Source: a virus. From it: DNA of 29,553 bases. A program made the translations under genes and the position numbers. Positions 24,722 through 29,553 of the stretch are shown here, piece by piece. Each line of letters starts with the position of its first letter. Position 1 is the first letter of the stretch. The notes beneath the pieces are model-generated. The model saw only the letters and a list, made by a program, of their open reading frames with translations. It was not told the DNA's origin and made no database searches. The stretch is taken from the IMG/VR virus record IMGVR_UViG_3300032294_001388, positions 1-29,553 of that record; one strand, written 5' to 3'.

Positions 24722-24890
24722 AATCTTTTATTAAGTTTTGTTTTTTAAGTTTTTTGATCAATGCTTTAGTAGGTACATCTGCGTTAGTAACAGTGAACCC
24801 TTTAATACCAAGTGAGAGAATATTGATCAGTTGCTCTACATCTTGTATCTCATGCCAATTGATGAGGAATTTTTCTTCTGTGTTTCTCAT
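24699..24890 (-). CDS. Small hypothetical protein (63 aa)
   Basis: The product (MRNTEEKFLINWHEIQDVEQ ...) has a helix followed by ILSLGIKGFTVTNADVPTKA and a Lys-rich helix (LIKKLKKQNLIKD). The alternation of helix, strand, helix could be a small winged-helix or a coiled fragment. I do not recognise it. It overlaps the upstream gene by four bases and the GroES-like gene by 23, so it is translated within the operon. Confidence 0.6.
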   Translation of the reverse strand: MRNTEEKFLINWHEIQDVEQLINILSLGIKGFTVTNADVPTKALIKKLKKQNLIKDYETNPTK

Positions 24891-25093
24891 TTATCTTCTA
24901 AGTTTAACTCAATTGTGCAGTTCTTTGACAATGTAACTTGATTTGAATCATAGTGCCTAATTGCACCATCCTTCTCACTAGCTACCACCCATATAGTATT
25001 AGCTTGTGGACCATAGTCAATTAGGAATAAAGCTATCCCTAAACCATGATGGGTGTTGACATACATCAATTGTTTTATCTCGTGTATGATCAT
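24887..25093 (-). CDS. Small hypothetical protein (68 aa)
   Basis: The product reads MIIHEIKQLMYVNTHHGLGI, then ALFLIDYGPQANTIWVVASE and a C-terminal SKNCTIELNLEDK. It looks like a small beta barrel: strands around MYVNTHHGLGIALFLIDYG, TIWVVASEKDGAIRHYDSNQ and CTIELNL. This strand order resembles small SH3-like domains, but no family was recognised. It overlaps its neighbours by four bases on each side (ATGA). Confidence 0.6.
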   Translation of the reverse strand: MIIHEIKQLMYVNTHHGLGIALFLIDYGPQANTIWVVASEKDGAIRHYDSNQVTLSKNCTIELNLEDK

Positions 25094-25557
25094 GAACCAA
25101 TTTCAAAGTGCATCCAATCATAGTTCTTCTCTCTACCTAATGATACAAATCCATGTTTGTAGAAAATATCAATCATAGGTTTGTAGGCAGGTTTAGCAAA
25201 CTGAGCTGTCTTAGATGTAGCTTTCAATGCATTACGTGCTGGGTCTAAGTCAATAGCAATCCCCCAACTGTGTCTGGAGTAATCAGATCCTCCCCTCATC
25301 TTACGGAAGCTAAAGCATCCCCCAAATAAATCAATACCTAAGCGTTGAATCTCTGGTAAACCATAGTGTGCTAGAATATCTTGAAACACAGCTGTAAACT
25401 TAGATGCAAGTAGTTTATGTACCCTCATCTTAGTAACAGTGGTTTTAGTATCCCAGGCTAAACGTAATGGAAATGGTAGTTGGATAGTAACTAAGTAATC
25501 TGAGCCATCCTCATCAGGAGAGCCATACTTAGAAATAATTTGATTTGTAGTTAACAT
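25090..25557 (-). CDS. Endolysin, M15-type D-Ala-D-Ala peptidase
   Basis: The ATG at 25557 gives 155 residues and lies two bases after the upstream stop; an ATG at 25596 would overlap the upstream gene. The Zn-peptidase signature is SRHSWGIAIDLD (H96, D103; family SxHxxGxAxDxD) with the third ligand in YDWMHFE (H150, with D147 as likely catalytic base). This is the M15C/L,D-type carboxypeptidase fold used by many phage endolysins to cut peptidoglycan cross-bridges. It has no signal peptide, so it depends on a holin, which is encoded 1.3 kb downstream in the same operon. The region FGGCFSFRKMRGGSDYSRHS supports the substrate pocket. Confidence 0.88.
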   Translation of the reverse strand: MLTTNQIISKYGSPDEDGSDYLVTIQLPFPLRLAWDTKTTVTKMRVHKLLASKFTAVFQDILAHYGLPEIQRLGIDLFGGCFSFRKMRGGSDYSRHSWGIAIDLDPARNALKATSKTAQFAKPAYKPMIDIFYKHGFVSLGREKNYDWMHFEIGS

Positions 25558-25559
25558 AA

Positions 25560-25841
25560 TTATAAATTTACAGCAGTCCAATATAATCCTGGACATTCAC
25601 AGTCCATACACATTACTTTCTTTTCAATAAAGCATCCACATCCTTCAAAAGTGGTGTTGTTTCTACTTATACCTTTCTTATTAGGATCACAGATATTTTG
25701 TGTTCTAATAGGGCAGGTAAGGCAAATTGCCAATCTTTCTTCTGCCACCTGTTTTTTATTAGCAGGGAGTAGATTTAGTTTATCTAGAAGTGAGTTAGTC
25801 CAACCCTCTCCAATTTGTCTAATCAACTTTAATATCTTCAT
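25560..25841 (-). CDS. Cys-rich phage protein (probable zinc-binding)
   Basis: With the ATG at 25841 the product has 93 residues and overlaps the end of the upstream gene by 23 bases; longer starts at 25859 or 25880 overlap it more. The helical N-terminus (MKILKLIRQIGEGWTNSLLD) is followed by eight cysteines: C40, C43, C51, C68, C70, C78, C81 and C83, arranged as CLTCP, ICDP, CGCF and CMDCECPGLYW. The CxxC...CGC...K...CPxxxW plan is common in phage proteins of unknown function and suggests two zinc sites. It sits next to the endolysin but nothing shows a lysis role. Confidence 0.7.
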   Translation of the reverse strand: MKILKLIRQIGEGWTNSLLDKLNLLPANKKQVAEERLAICLTCPIRTQNICDPNKKGISRNNTTFEGCGCFIEKKVMCMDCECPGLYWTAVNL

Positions 25842-26175
25842 GTTTTGAATATTTATCATAAATCTCCTGAAATGTACCAAGCTTAGAATTTAGATCATCC
25901 ATTAGAGCTCTAGTTCTTTGTGTGGTAGTATCATAATCTTCATCTTCAAAATACTGAATCTTCTTCTCTAACTTTTTCTTATACGATTCTAGGAAACTTT
26001 TCTTGATCTCAAAGTTTCCAAAGTTCTTCACCCTAATCTTACTATACTCGCAATTAGATAATTGATCATGGATTAACTTCCATTGGAACATAATAATATG
26101 CTCACATTCATCATACCCCTTACCAACACGGCAAGAGGTGATGTTTATGATGTGGGAAAAATCATACTGTGACAT
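25819..26175 (-). CDS. Hypothetical phage protein, HU/IHF-like patch
   Basis: The 118-residue product has an N-terminal half with SKIRVKNFGNFEIKKSFLES (about 46-65), which resembles the conserved strand-and-turn of HU/IHF proteins and of related phage proteins (VxxxNFGxFxxxxxxL), followed by a highly charged coiled-coil-like half (KKKLEKKIQYFEDEDYDTTT ...). The resemblance is limited to this patch and the dimerisation half of HU is not clear, so a DNA-binding role is tentative. It overlaps the winged-helix gene by 14 bases and the Cys-rich gene by 23. Confidence 0.6.
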   Translation of the reverse strand: MSQYDFSHIINITSCRVGKGYDECEHIIMFQWKLIHDQLSNCEYSKIRVKNFGNFEIKKSFLESYKKKLEKKIQYFEDEDYDTTTQRTRALMDDLNSKLGTFQEIYDKYSKHEDIKVD

Positions 26176-26509
26176 TAGCAGTAAGTGTTAGCTCTAGAGC
26201 TTTGATATCTGTAGATACTGCAATAGATGGATTGATGGTATAATTGTTTGCTACACAGTAGATTAACTTCAACTTCTTTAATTTAGTCAAAGCATTCTTC
26301 AGTACTTGGTGTTTAAAACCTACACTATCAGCAAGTGCACCAAGTTCTTTGGAGTTGTAAGGTTTCTGATTCAGCTCAACAAGTGTTGTAATTTCTTTAT
26401 CAGAGAGAGTAAGTTTGTTAAACCCTACTAGTAGCAAGTGATAGTAGTTGAACATAAGTTCATTTGGTGTGGAATACTCTCGTTTCCACTTAACATTCTG
26501 TTTCTTCAT
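26162..26509 (-). CDS. Winged helix-turn-helix DNA-binding protein
   Basis: The 115-residue product has a winged-helix core at about residues 33-95: a helix TLSDKEITTLVELNQ, the helix-turn-helix SKELGALADSVGFKHQVLKN, a recognition helix running into ALTKLKKLKLIY and a wing (CVANNYTINPS). The short N-terminal helix (PNELMFNYYHLLLVGFNK) likely dimerises. It is a probable transcription regulator of the phage. Its own promoter box TATATTTG (26521-26514) stands exactly four bases before the ATG, and an imperfect dyad CTAAT...ATTAG at 26531-26550 overlaps the upstream promoter area, suggesting autoregulation. Its stop overlaps the next gene by 14 bases. Confidence 0.75.
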   Translation of the reverse strand: MKKQNVKWKREYSTPNELMFNYYHLLLVGFNKLTLSDKEITTLVELNQKPYNSKELGALADSVGFKHQVLKNALTKLKKLKLIYCVANNYTINPSIAVSTDIKALELTLTANVTV

Positions 26510-26513
26510 TGCT

Positions 26514-26521
26514 CAAATATA
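26514..26521 (-). promoter_or_regulatory. Bacteroidota-type -7 box for the winged-helix gene
   Basis: TATATTTG, an exact TAnnTTTG, lies in the 64-base gap between the 109-residue gene and the winged-helix gene. It is separated by four bases from the ATG at 26509, so transcription would begin at or next to the start codon. No good -33 box is visible. An imperfect dyad, CTAAT (26531-26535) and ATTAG (26546-26550) around TAGCTA, lies just upstream and could be an operator. Confidence 0.5.
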
Positions 26522-26573
26522 CTAATTAATCTAATATAGCTATAAATTAGCCTTTAGTGAACTGTCACAAAAA

Positions 26574-26903
26574 TTAATGATAGCAATTATGCAATGCAGA
26601 CATAGTAGCAATGAAGTCATCCTTATCATGATCAATGGTGATCATAGATCTACCAGCCTTTTCAGTGTAGGTAAGATTGATATATCCATCAGAGGTGAAG
26701 ACAAATGCTTTAATATCATCAATAGAAACATACCCCTCAACAAAAGAGATAGTATCTTTCTCAGCAGCAATGAATTCAGGATCAAGAGTGGGATCATAAT
26801 CATCATCAAACTTATTCTCCTTACGTAAGTCCATTTCAAGTTTAGCTAGTTCTAAATCCTTATCAGGGTTAATGCCAGCAATTTTAGTCTTCAGGTAATT
26901 CAT
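26574..26903 (-). CDS. Hypothetical protein (109 aa)
   Basis: The product has a helical, charged N-terminus (MNYLKTKIAGINPDKDLELA ...; acidic stretch KFDDDYDPTLDPEFIAAEKD) and a beta-rich C-terminal half (VSIDDIKAFVFTSDGYINLT) ending in HNCYH. I do not recognise the family. It overlaps the upstream 84-residue gene by 20 bases and is followed by the 64-base gap with the winged-helix promoter. Confidence 0.65.
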   Translation of the reverse strand: MNYLKTKIAGINPDKDLELAKLEMDLRKENKFDDDYDPTLDPEFIAAEKDTISFVEGYVSIDDIKAFVFTSDGYINLTYTEKAGRSMITIDHDKDDFIATMSALHNCYH

Positions 26904-27138
26904 GATTCATTAATTTTAAAATTTCTTTAATATCCAACTCAAGTATAGCAGTGGTATATGTTGGTGCTAACTCTGGATGGTGTAATATATCCAATTGTCC
27001 AAGAAAATAAGCTAGTGTCATTAACCTATTAACTGTTGACTCTGGGGTGCATTTTCCTACTAACCTTGTATAAACACTAGGGATTGTTAACAAGGAGAGT
27101 TTATCTAATACAAACTCAATTTTACTTTCATGCGTCAT
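26884..27138 (-). CDS. Hypothetical protein (84 aa)
   Basis: The helical product (MTHESKIEFVLDKLSLLTIP ...) includes STVNRLMTLAYFLGQLDILH (about 34-53) and ends in a helix LELDIKEILKLMNHELPED. Spacing and overlaps (four bases with PhoH, 20 with the next gene) support it as real. No motif or family was recognised. Confidence 0.65.
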   Translation of the reverse strand: MTHESKIEFVLDKLSLLTIPSVYTRLVGKCTPESTVNRLMTLAYFLGQLDILHHPELAPTYTTAILELDIKEILKLMNHELPED

Positions 27139-27788
27139 TTGTAGTGTTCTAAAATTTCTTTAACAAAAGGATCACGGTAATTTTGTTTTAGCTCAAAAGT
27201 ACGGAAGTTAGATACCTTTCCTTCTAATGTGAGTAATTTGTCAAAACCACTTTTCTCTTTTGGTGGTAGAAGTACCTGATCTGTATCCCCTGTAAGAATA
27301 AGTTTACCATGTTTCCCCACCCTAGTAAGAAGTAGCTTCATTTGTTGTACGGTCATATTCTGTGCTTCATCAGCAATAGCTACATCATTAATAGTCACCC
27401 CTTGAATAAATGCTAGAGGTAGGATTTGAATAGCTTCCTTTTTGAGGAGTTCTTCTACTTTCTCCTTCTTAATAAGATCATTCATATTCTGAAGGATTGG
27501 AATGAAGTAATGAATCATTTTCTCTTTTACATCACCTGGTAAGAATCCAATATTCTCAGAGGTAACAGTGGGTCTGATGATAATGATTTTTTCCACCTGC
27601 TTTTTTAGTAGCATATCAAGTGCAGCATTAACAGCAACAAATGATTTAGATGTACCAGCCTTACCATATAAAACAGTAACAGTGTTGTTATAGATTATCT
27701 GTTTAGCTTCTTTCTGTTCCTCAGTGAGAGTAGCATTAAGAGTTTTGATTGGTGTTTTAGGACCTTCTGGTTTTGGAGTGTTGTTCAT
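27135..27788 (-). CDS. phoH: PhoH-like ATPase
   Basis: The 217-residue product has the PhoH family hallmarks: Walker A G42-K-A-G-T-S-K-S49 (GxAGTxKS), IIIRPTVTSENIGFLPGDVK (68-87) and Walker B DVAIADEAQN (D140-E141), followed by KLLLTRVGKHGKLILTGDTD (151-170) and SNFRTFELKQNYRDPFVKEI near the C-terminus. PhoH is a P-loop ATPase related to the UvrD/DEAD-like core, common in phages and often annotated as phosphate-starvation inducible; its role in infection is not settled, with helicase or RNA-processing activity suggested. It lies nine bases after the RepL-like gene and overlaps the next gene by four bases, so it is one of the first genes of the leftward block. Confidence 0.92.
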   Translation of the reverse strand: MNNTPKPEGPKTPIKTLNATLTEEQKEAKQIIYNNTVTVLYGKAGTSKSFVAVNAALDMLLKKQVEKIIIIRPTVTSENIGFLPGDVKEKMIHYFIPILQNMNDLIKKEKVEELLKKEAIQILPLAFIQGVTINDVAIADEAQNMTVQQMKLLLTRVGKHGKLILTGDTDQVLLPPKEKSGFDKLLTLEGKVSNFRTFELKQNYRDPFVKEILEHYK

Positions 27789-27797
27789 AAAATAGTT

Positions 27798-28304
27798 TTA
27801 ACGTTTGATAGTAGCAGCAATATTAACACTATCAGGATAATGTTTTTGAAAATAATCTATCCTATTTCCATTGAACAACAAAAATGGGTTAATCCAAAAT
27901 TCTCCGTTACGTTTTTTTGCAATAATGGAGTAAGTTTCCAACTCCTCTATAGCCTTATACAGTGTATTCTTAGAACCAATGTTCAACTCCTTCTGAACTT
28001 CAGTGAGAGTGAGCTTCACATAATCCATTTGTTCACCAAGTGAAAGTGCAATATACATATACACCTTAGTAGCAATAGGTGAGAGTGCACCAATCAACCC
28101 CTTAATATTTTCAGGTTTGTAGAGTGCCACCTTTCTATCTCTCTCAATGAATCTAGTAGCAACAATAGTAGTGATCTTAGCATGATCTGTTACATGCCCA
28201 TCACCATCAAAAGAACTAGACTTACCTAAATACTGATTTTCTACTACCTTGACCAAGTCAAGTTTATTACCATACAAGAATGGATTTGATGTACCTTTTT
28301 CCAT
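27798..28304 (-). CDS. RepL-like winged-helix protein
   Basis: The ATG at 28304 (MEKGTSNPFLYG) gives 168 residues. The longer frame from 28364 is rejected because its first 20 codons run through the promoter box and inverted repeat. The C-terminal half is a winged helix: LIGALSPIATKVYMYIALSL (about 69-88), then LTEVQKELNIGSKNTLYKAI (about 100-119), then EELETYSIIAKKRNGEFWIN, ending in PFLLFNGNRIDYFQKHYPD. This end (FWINPxxxFNGNRxxYF) is typical of RepL-type replication or maintenance proteins found in plasmids and Bacteroidota phages. It is the first gene of the leftward block, with its own promoter and a likely operator, so a regulator or replication initiator are both possible. Confidence 0.75.
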   Translation of the reverse strand: MEKGTSNPFLYGNKLDLVKVVENQYLGKSSSFDGDGHVTDHAKITTIVATRFIERDRKVALYKPENIKGLIGALSPIATKVYMYIALSLGEQMDYVKLTLTEVQKELNIGSKNTLYKAIEELETYSIIAKKRNGEFWINPFLLFNGNRIDYFQKHYPDSVNIAATIKR

Positions 28305-28308
28305 GTAC

Positions 28309-28316
28309 CAAAGATA
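28309..28316 (-). promoter_or_regulatory. Leftward -7 promoter box for the RepL-like gene
   Basis: TATCTTTG, an exact TAnnTTTG, lies four bases (GTAC) before the ATG at 28304. Transcription would start at or next to the ATG, so the mRNA is probably leaderless. The inverted repeat at 28322-28342 covers the expected -33 side. Confidence 0.6.
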
Positions 28317-28321
28317 CAACG

Positions 28322-28342
28322 TTTTCCCAAAAATTGGGAAAA
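28322..28342. promoter_or_regulatory. Perfect inverted repeat, likely operator
   Basis: TTTTCCCAA (28322-28330), spacer AAA, TTGGGAAAA (28334-28342) is a perfect 9-bp inverted repeat. A half-site TTTTCCCA recurs at 28375-28382. It lies over the spacer and -33 region of the leftward promoter, so protein binding here would control the RepL-like gene; the winged-helix protein itself is the natural candidate. Confidence 0.65.
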
Positions 28343-28528
28343 AGTAGCAGAAATGATGGGTCAATAAATGGACTTTTTCCCATTTTGACTTTTGTAAGTA
28401 ATAGTAGCAGAATAAGTTATGAGCTTCACTCGTGTAATATTATATACACATAAACAGTAGATCATTTAAAGAGTAGAAAGTTCAAGCCCCCCACACAAAA
28501 AATTTTAAAAAAATACCCCACTGTGTTT

Positions 28529-28565
28529 ACGGGAGGTGTGACCACGCCAAACAATCACCCCCCGT
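28529..28565. promoter_or_regulatory. Interrupted dyad upstream of the rightward promoter
   Basis: ACGGG-A-GGTG (28529-28538) pairs with CACC-C-CCCGT (28556-28565): 9 bp with one A/C mismatch around a 17-base loop. It is only 3 bases upstream of the TAAATTTG box, in the expected -33 area, and lacks a T run, so it is more likely a regulator site or origin element than a terminator. Confidence 0.45.
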
Positions 28566-28568
28566 TCC

Positions 28569-28576
28569 TAAATTTG
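28569..28576 (+). promoter_or_regulatory. Rightward -7 promoter box
   Basis: TAAATTTG is an exact TAnnTTTG, 25 bases before the ATG at 28602, giving a predicted leader of about 20 bases. No TTTG -33 box is visible at the usual distance; a dyad occupies that place. Confidence 0.5.
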
Positions 28577-28601
28577 TGGGTCATATCCCTACGTAAATTA
28601 T

Positions 28602-28919
28602 ATGGAGACAACAACAAACACCAATCTTGCCAAATGGAAAGAGCTCATGAAGGCAGGAGAGAGATTGGGATCACTGGGTGATCTCATGAAGAGTGGCAAT
28701 GTAACGGTCTATAAAGACCAGTTCGTAAGGTACGAAGCAGGCAGTGTGTCTGCCTGGGTTACTGTTAGTGAAACCACCAAAAAGAAGGGTATTGATCCAG
28801 TAAATCTCGAAGTTACCCTTCGGGATAAGATTACAGGAGAGCCTGGTAAGGTAGCGCAGGCTTGCGCACCTGGCGGTAAACCAGCAACTGCTGCTGACTT
28901 GGCCAAGATCTTTGGCTGA
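28602..28919 (+). CDS. First rightward gene, hypothetical (105 aa)
   Basis: I do not recognise this protein. The N-terminal 35 residues are helical (METTTNTNLAKWKELMKAGE then RLGSLGDLMKSG), followed by beta strands (VTVYKDQFVRYEAGSVSAWV, VNLEVTLRDKITG) and an Ala/Pro/Gly-rich end (KVAQACAPGGKPATAADLAK). It has fewer A/T-ending codons than the leftward genes. The reading frame is the only one supported by promoter and terminator placement; an antisense frame at 28709-28960 is a shadow. First place after the divergent promoter with its own terminator suggests an early, independently expressed gene. Confidence 0.75.
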   Translation: METTTNTNLAKWKELMKAGERLGSLGDLMKSGNVTVYKDQFVRYEAGSVSAWVTVSETTKKKGIDPVNLEVTLRDKITGEPGKVAQACAPGGKPATAADLAKIFG

Positions 28920-28924
28920 GAGTG

Positions 28925-28946
28925 AGGGGTGAAATACCCCTTTTTT
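28925..28946 (+). terminator. Intrinsic terminator after the 105-aa gene
   Basis: AGGGGT (28925-28930), loop GAAAT, ACCCCT (28936-28941) and a T run to 28946, starting five bases after the stop codon. A textbook rho-independent terminator; it makes the 28602 gene a single-gene transcript. Confidence 0.88.
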
Positions 28947-28959
28947 AACCTTTTAACCA

Positions 28960-28989
28960 CTTGAGTGTGAGGAGGTTAAAATAATTTTG
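28960..28989 (+). promoter_or_regulatory. Promoter candidate for the structured RNA and 59-aa gene
   Basis: TAATTTTG (28982-28989) is an exact TAnnTTTG box. CTTG at 28960-28963 stands 18 bases upstream as a possible -33 element. The start would be near 28993, giving a leader of about 170 bases before the ATG at 29164. The box lies within the 5' arm of the RNA stem, so the promoter and the full stem cannot both be used in one transcript. Confidence 0.45.
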
Positions 28990-29124
28990 TAAGTGAAGGG
29001 ACAGGTTTGGGTGACCACAAACCACCATTTTCCTACTGTTGTGCAGTGCATTCCACTGTTCCTCACTTATAAAATTATAGCATACACTCGTTGCAGCGAG
29101 TATAAACAGGTGATTAGGCTGCAA
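28981..29124 (+). ncRNA. Candidate structured RNA or long regulatory leader
   Basis: A long stem pairs 28981-28996 with 29063-29078 (15 Watson-Crick pairs and one G-U), then after a bulged A (28997) pairs 28998-29004 (GGGACAG) with 29056-29062 (CTGTTCC; six pairs and one G-U). Both wobbles are G-U only if the plus strand is the RNA. Inside are GTTTG/CAAAC (29005-29009, 29018-29022) and CAGTG/CACTG (29044-29048, 29054-29058), the latter competing with the main stem. Downstream, ACTCG/CGAGT (29086-29090, 29097-29101) has loop TTGCAG, which pairs with CTGCAA at 29119-29124 as an H-type pseudoknot. No tRNA or known riboswitch core was recognised. It could be a trans-acting small RNA or a leader for the 59-residue gene. 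Confidence 0.6.
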
Positions 29125-29163
29125 GCGTTCTTAACAGAGAGGTTCACATAAAAAAACACAACT

Positions 29164-29343
29164 ATGAACAATTTAATTTTAACTCAGGATCAGGAAATGA
29201 AATGTATGGCAATTGACGCTCAAGTGAGCGCAATGAACGAGGAGGAATTCCTCGCATACATTCATCAACATCCTGATGAACGATGTATCCACATTGGAAA
29301 TGGCATAATGTACGATTATGTCTGGGGTGCATACGAATTATAA
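29164..29343 (+). CDS. Small hypothetical protein (59 aa)
   Basis: The frame runs from ATG 29164 to TAA 29343. The product (MNNLILTQDQEMKCMAIDAQ then VSAMNEEEFLAYIHQHPDER and CIHIGNGIMYDYVWGAYEL) has a helical middle and a conserved-looking GIMYDYVWG end. It has no signal peptide. The upstream A-rich sequence (AAAAAAACACAACT) is a Bacteroidota-like ribosome entry region without Shine-Dalgarno. A structured leader precedes it. Function unknown. Confidence 0.7.
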   Translation: MNNLILTQDQEMKCMAIDAQVSAMNEEEFLAYIHQHPDERCIHIGNGIMYDYVWGAYEL

Positions 29344-29357
29344 TTTCCTTGGGCTAT

Positions 29358-29395
29358 AACACTAAGTGCCTAGAAACAGAAGTGTTTATTTTTTT
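29358..29395 (+). terminator. Weak terminator or attenuator candidate
   Basis: AACACT (29358-29363) pairs with AGTGTT (29381-29386) over a 17-base loop, followed by a T run (29389-29395). The stem is only 6 bp and the loop is large, so termination would be partial. It lies 14 bases after the 59-residue gene and before the next start. Confidence 0.4.
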
Positions 29396-29425
29396 AATCA
29401 CAAACAAAATAAAATAAAAAGCATT

Positions 29426-29553
29426 ATGAAAACAATTGCAAAAAACAACACACTTTCTCCAATTTCTGTTGTTCAAACTAAGTTGGATGAGAACATTAAT
29501 GTTCTTAAAGAATTCATTGAACATAACTGGTCAGCTCTTTGTACAGGAGCTGA
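29426..29553 (+). CDS. Hypothetical protein, cut at the window edge
   Basis: An ATG at 29426, after an A-rich leader (CAAAATAAAATAAAAAGCATT), opens a frame that stays open to the end of the window (42 codons). The visible product is MKTIAKNNTLSPISVVQTKL then DENINVLKEFIEHNWSALCT and GA. The helix from about residue 18 to 35 is amphipathic. Too little is visible to name it. Confidence 0.55.
   Translation, partial: MKTIAKNNTLSPISVVQTKLDENINVLKEFIEHNWSALCTGA

Larger units (their letters stand above)
28305..28601. other. Divergent control region between the two gene blocks
   Basis: This gap of 297 bases separates the leftward block from the rightward block and contains no gene. It holds the leftward promoter TATCTTTG (28316-28309), the inverted repeat over it (28322-28342), two near-repeats of AGTAGCAGAA (28343 and 28403), a GTGTA...TACAC dyad (28432-28449), a C-run and A/T-rich stretch (28488-28520), a GC-richer hairpin (28529-28565) and the rightward -7 box (28569-28576). 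It could also act as a replication origin, since RepL-like proteins often bind such repeats; that is inference. Confidence 0.6.

Noticed and set aside
28305-28364. Longer N-terminus for the RepL-like protein (start at 28364)
   Set aside because: The extra 20 codons are made of the inverted repeat and promoter box, and the resulting Phe/Tyr-rich extension looks unnatural.
28413-28420. Plus-strand TAAGTTAT with TTTG 18 bases upstream as an additional promoter
   Set aside because: Two mismatches to TAnnTTTG and no gene within 180 bases; TAAATTTG at 28569 is a better match.
28709-28960. Minus-strand frame of 83 codons opposite the 105-aa gene
   Set aside because: It runs through the terminator hairpin and is antisense to a gene with promoter, terminator and clear frame.
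29081-29150. tRNA-like sequence (hairpin followed by GGTTCAC)
   Set aside because: The T-arm lacks a pairing partner and no acceptor stem can be formed; the pairing is better explained as a pseudoknot.
1-29553. CRISPR array, IS element, integrase, reverse transcriptase or diversity-generating template/variable repeat
   Set aside because: I looked for regularly spaced repeats, transposase motifs, a reverse transcriptase and near-identical repeats in fibre genes and saw none.

Overview
The window is part of the genome of a tailed double-stranded DNA phage (Caudoviricetes) that probably infects a Bacteroidota host. The phage call rests on a head-packaging cluster (terminase large subunit, portal, scaffold-like protein, major capsid candidate), tail-fibre-like genes, a holin, an M15-type endolysin, PhoH and a GroES-like co-chaperonin. 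The host call rests on an AT-rich genome, start codons in AT-rich contexts of the AATTATG type without Shine-Dalgarno sequences, promoter boxes matching the Bacteroidota -7 consensus TAnnTTTG, and a lipoprotein signal of Bacteroidota style. I see no tape-measure, sheath or baseplate gene, so a short-tailed (podovirus-like) virion is likely. The gene order terminase-portal-acidic protein-capsid and the two divergent gene blocks recall crAss-like phages, but I cannot assign a family from sequence reading alone.

Layout. Positions 1-28304 are one tightly packed leftward (minus-strand) block of about 37 genes; most neighbours overlap by 1-23 bases or lie within a few bases. Read in transcription order it holds: a RepL-like winged-helix protein and PhoH (28304-27135); small unknown genes and a second winged-helix protein (27138-25819); a Cys-cluster protein, M15 endolysin and GroES-like protein (25841-24398); an island of five very small, very basic proteins around a holin (24387-22990); unknown genes and a Dps/ferritin-like protein (22990-21775); terminase, portal, scaffold and major capsid (21773-13975); head-completion candidates and a 613-residue structural protein (13895-10365); and tail/fibre genes ending in a partial lipoprotein (10222-1).

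The control region at 28305-28601 separates this block from a rightward (plus-strand) block that starts at 28602. It contains a perfect inverted repeat over the leftward promoter and other dyads. The rightward block has a 105-residue gene with a textbook terminator, then a stretch of about 240 bases that folds into an apparent structured RNA (a 23-bp interrupted stem, then a pseudoknot), then a 59-residue gene and the start of another gene cut by the window edge.

Most notable: (i) three genes share the arrangement TAnnTTTG-N4-ATG, predicting leaderless mRNAs, two of them for winged-helix proteins; (ii) the plus-strand structured RNA at 28981-29124; (iii) a phage Dps-like protein that keeps the four ferroxidase ligands at exact Dps spacing next to the terminase; (iv) a terminase with a lambda-gpA-like deviant Walker A; (v) the basic small-protein island.
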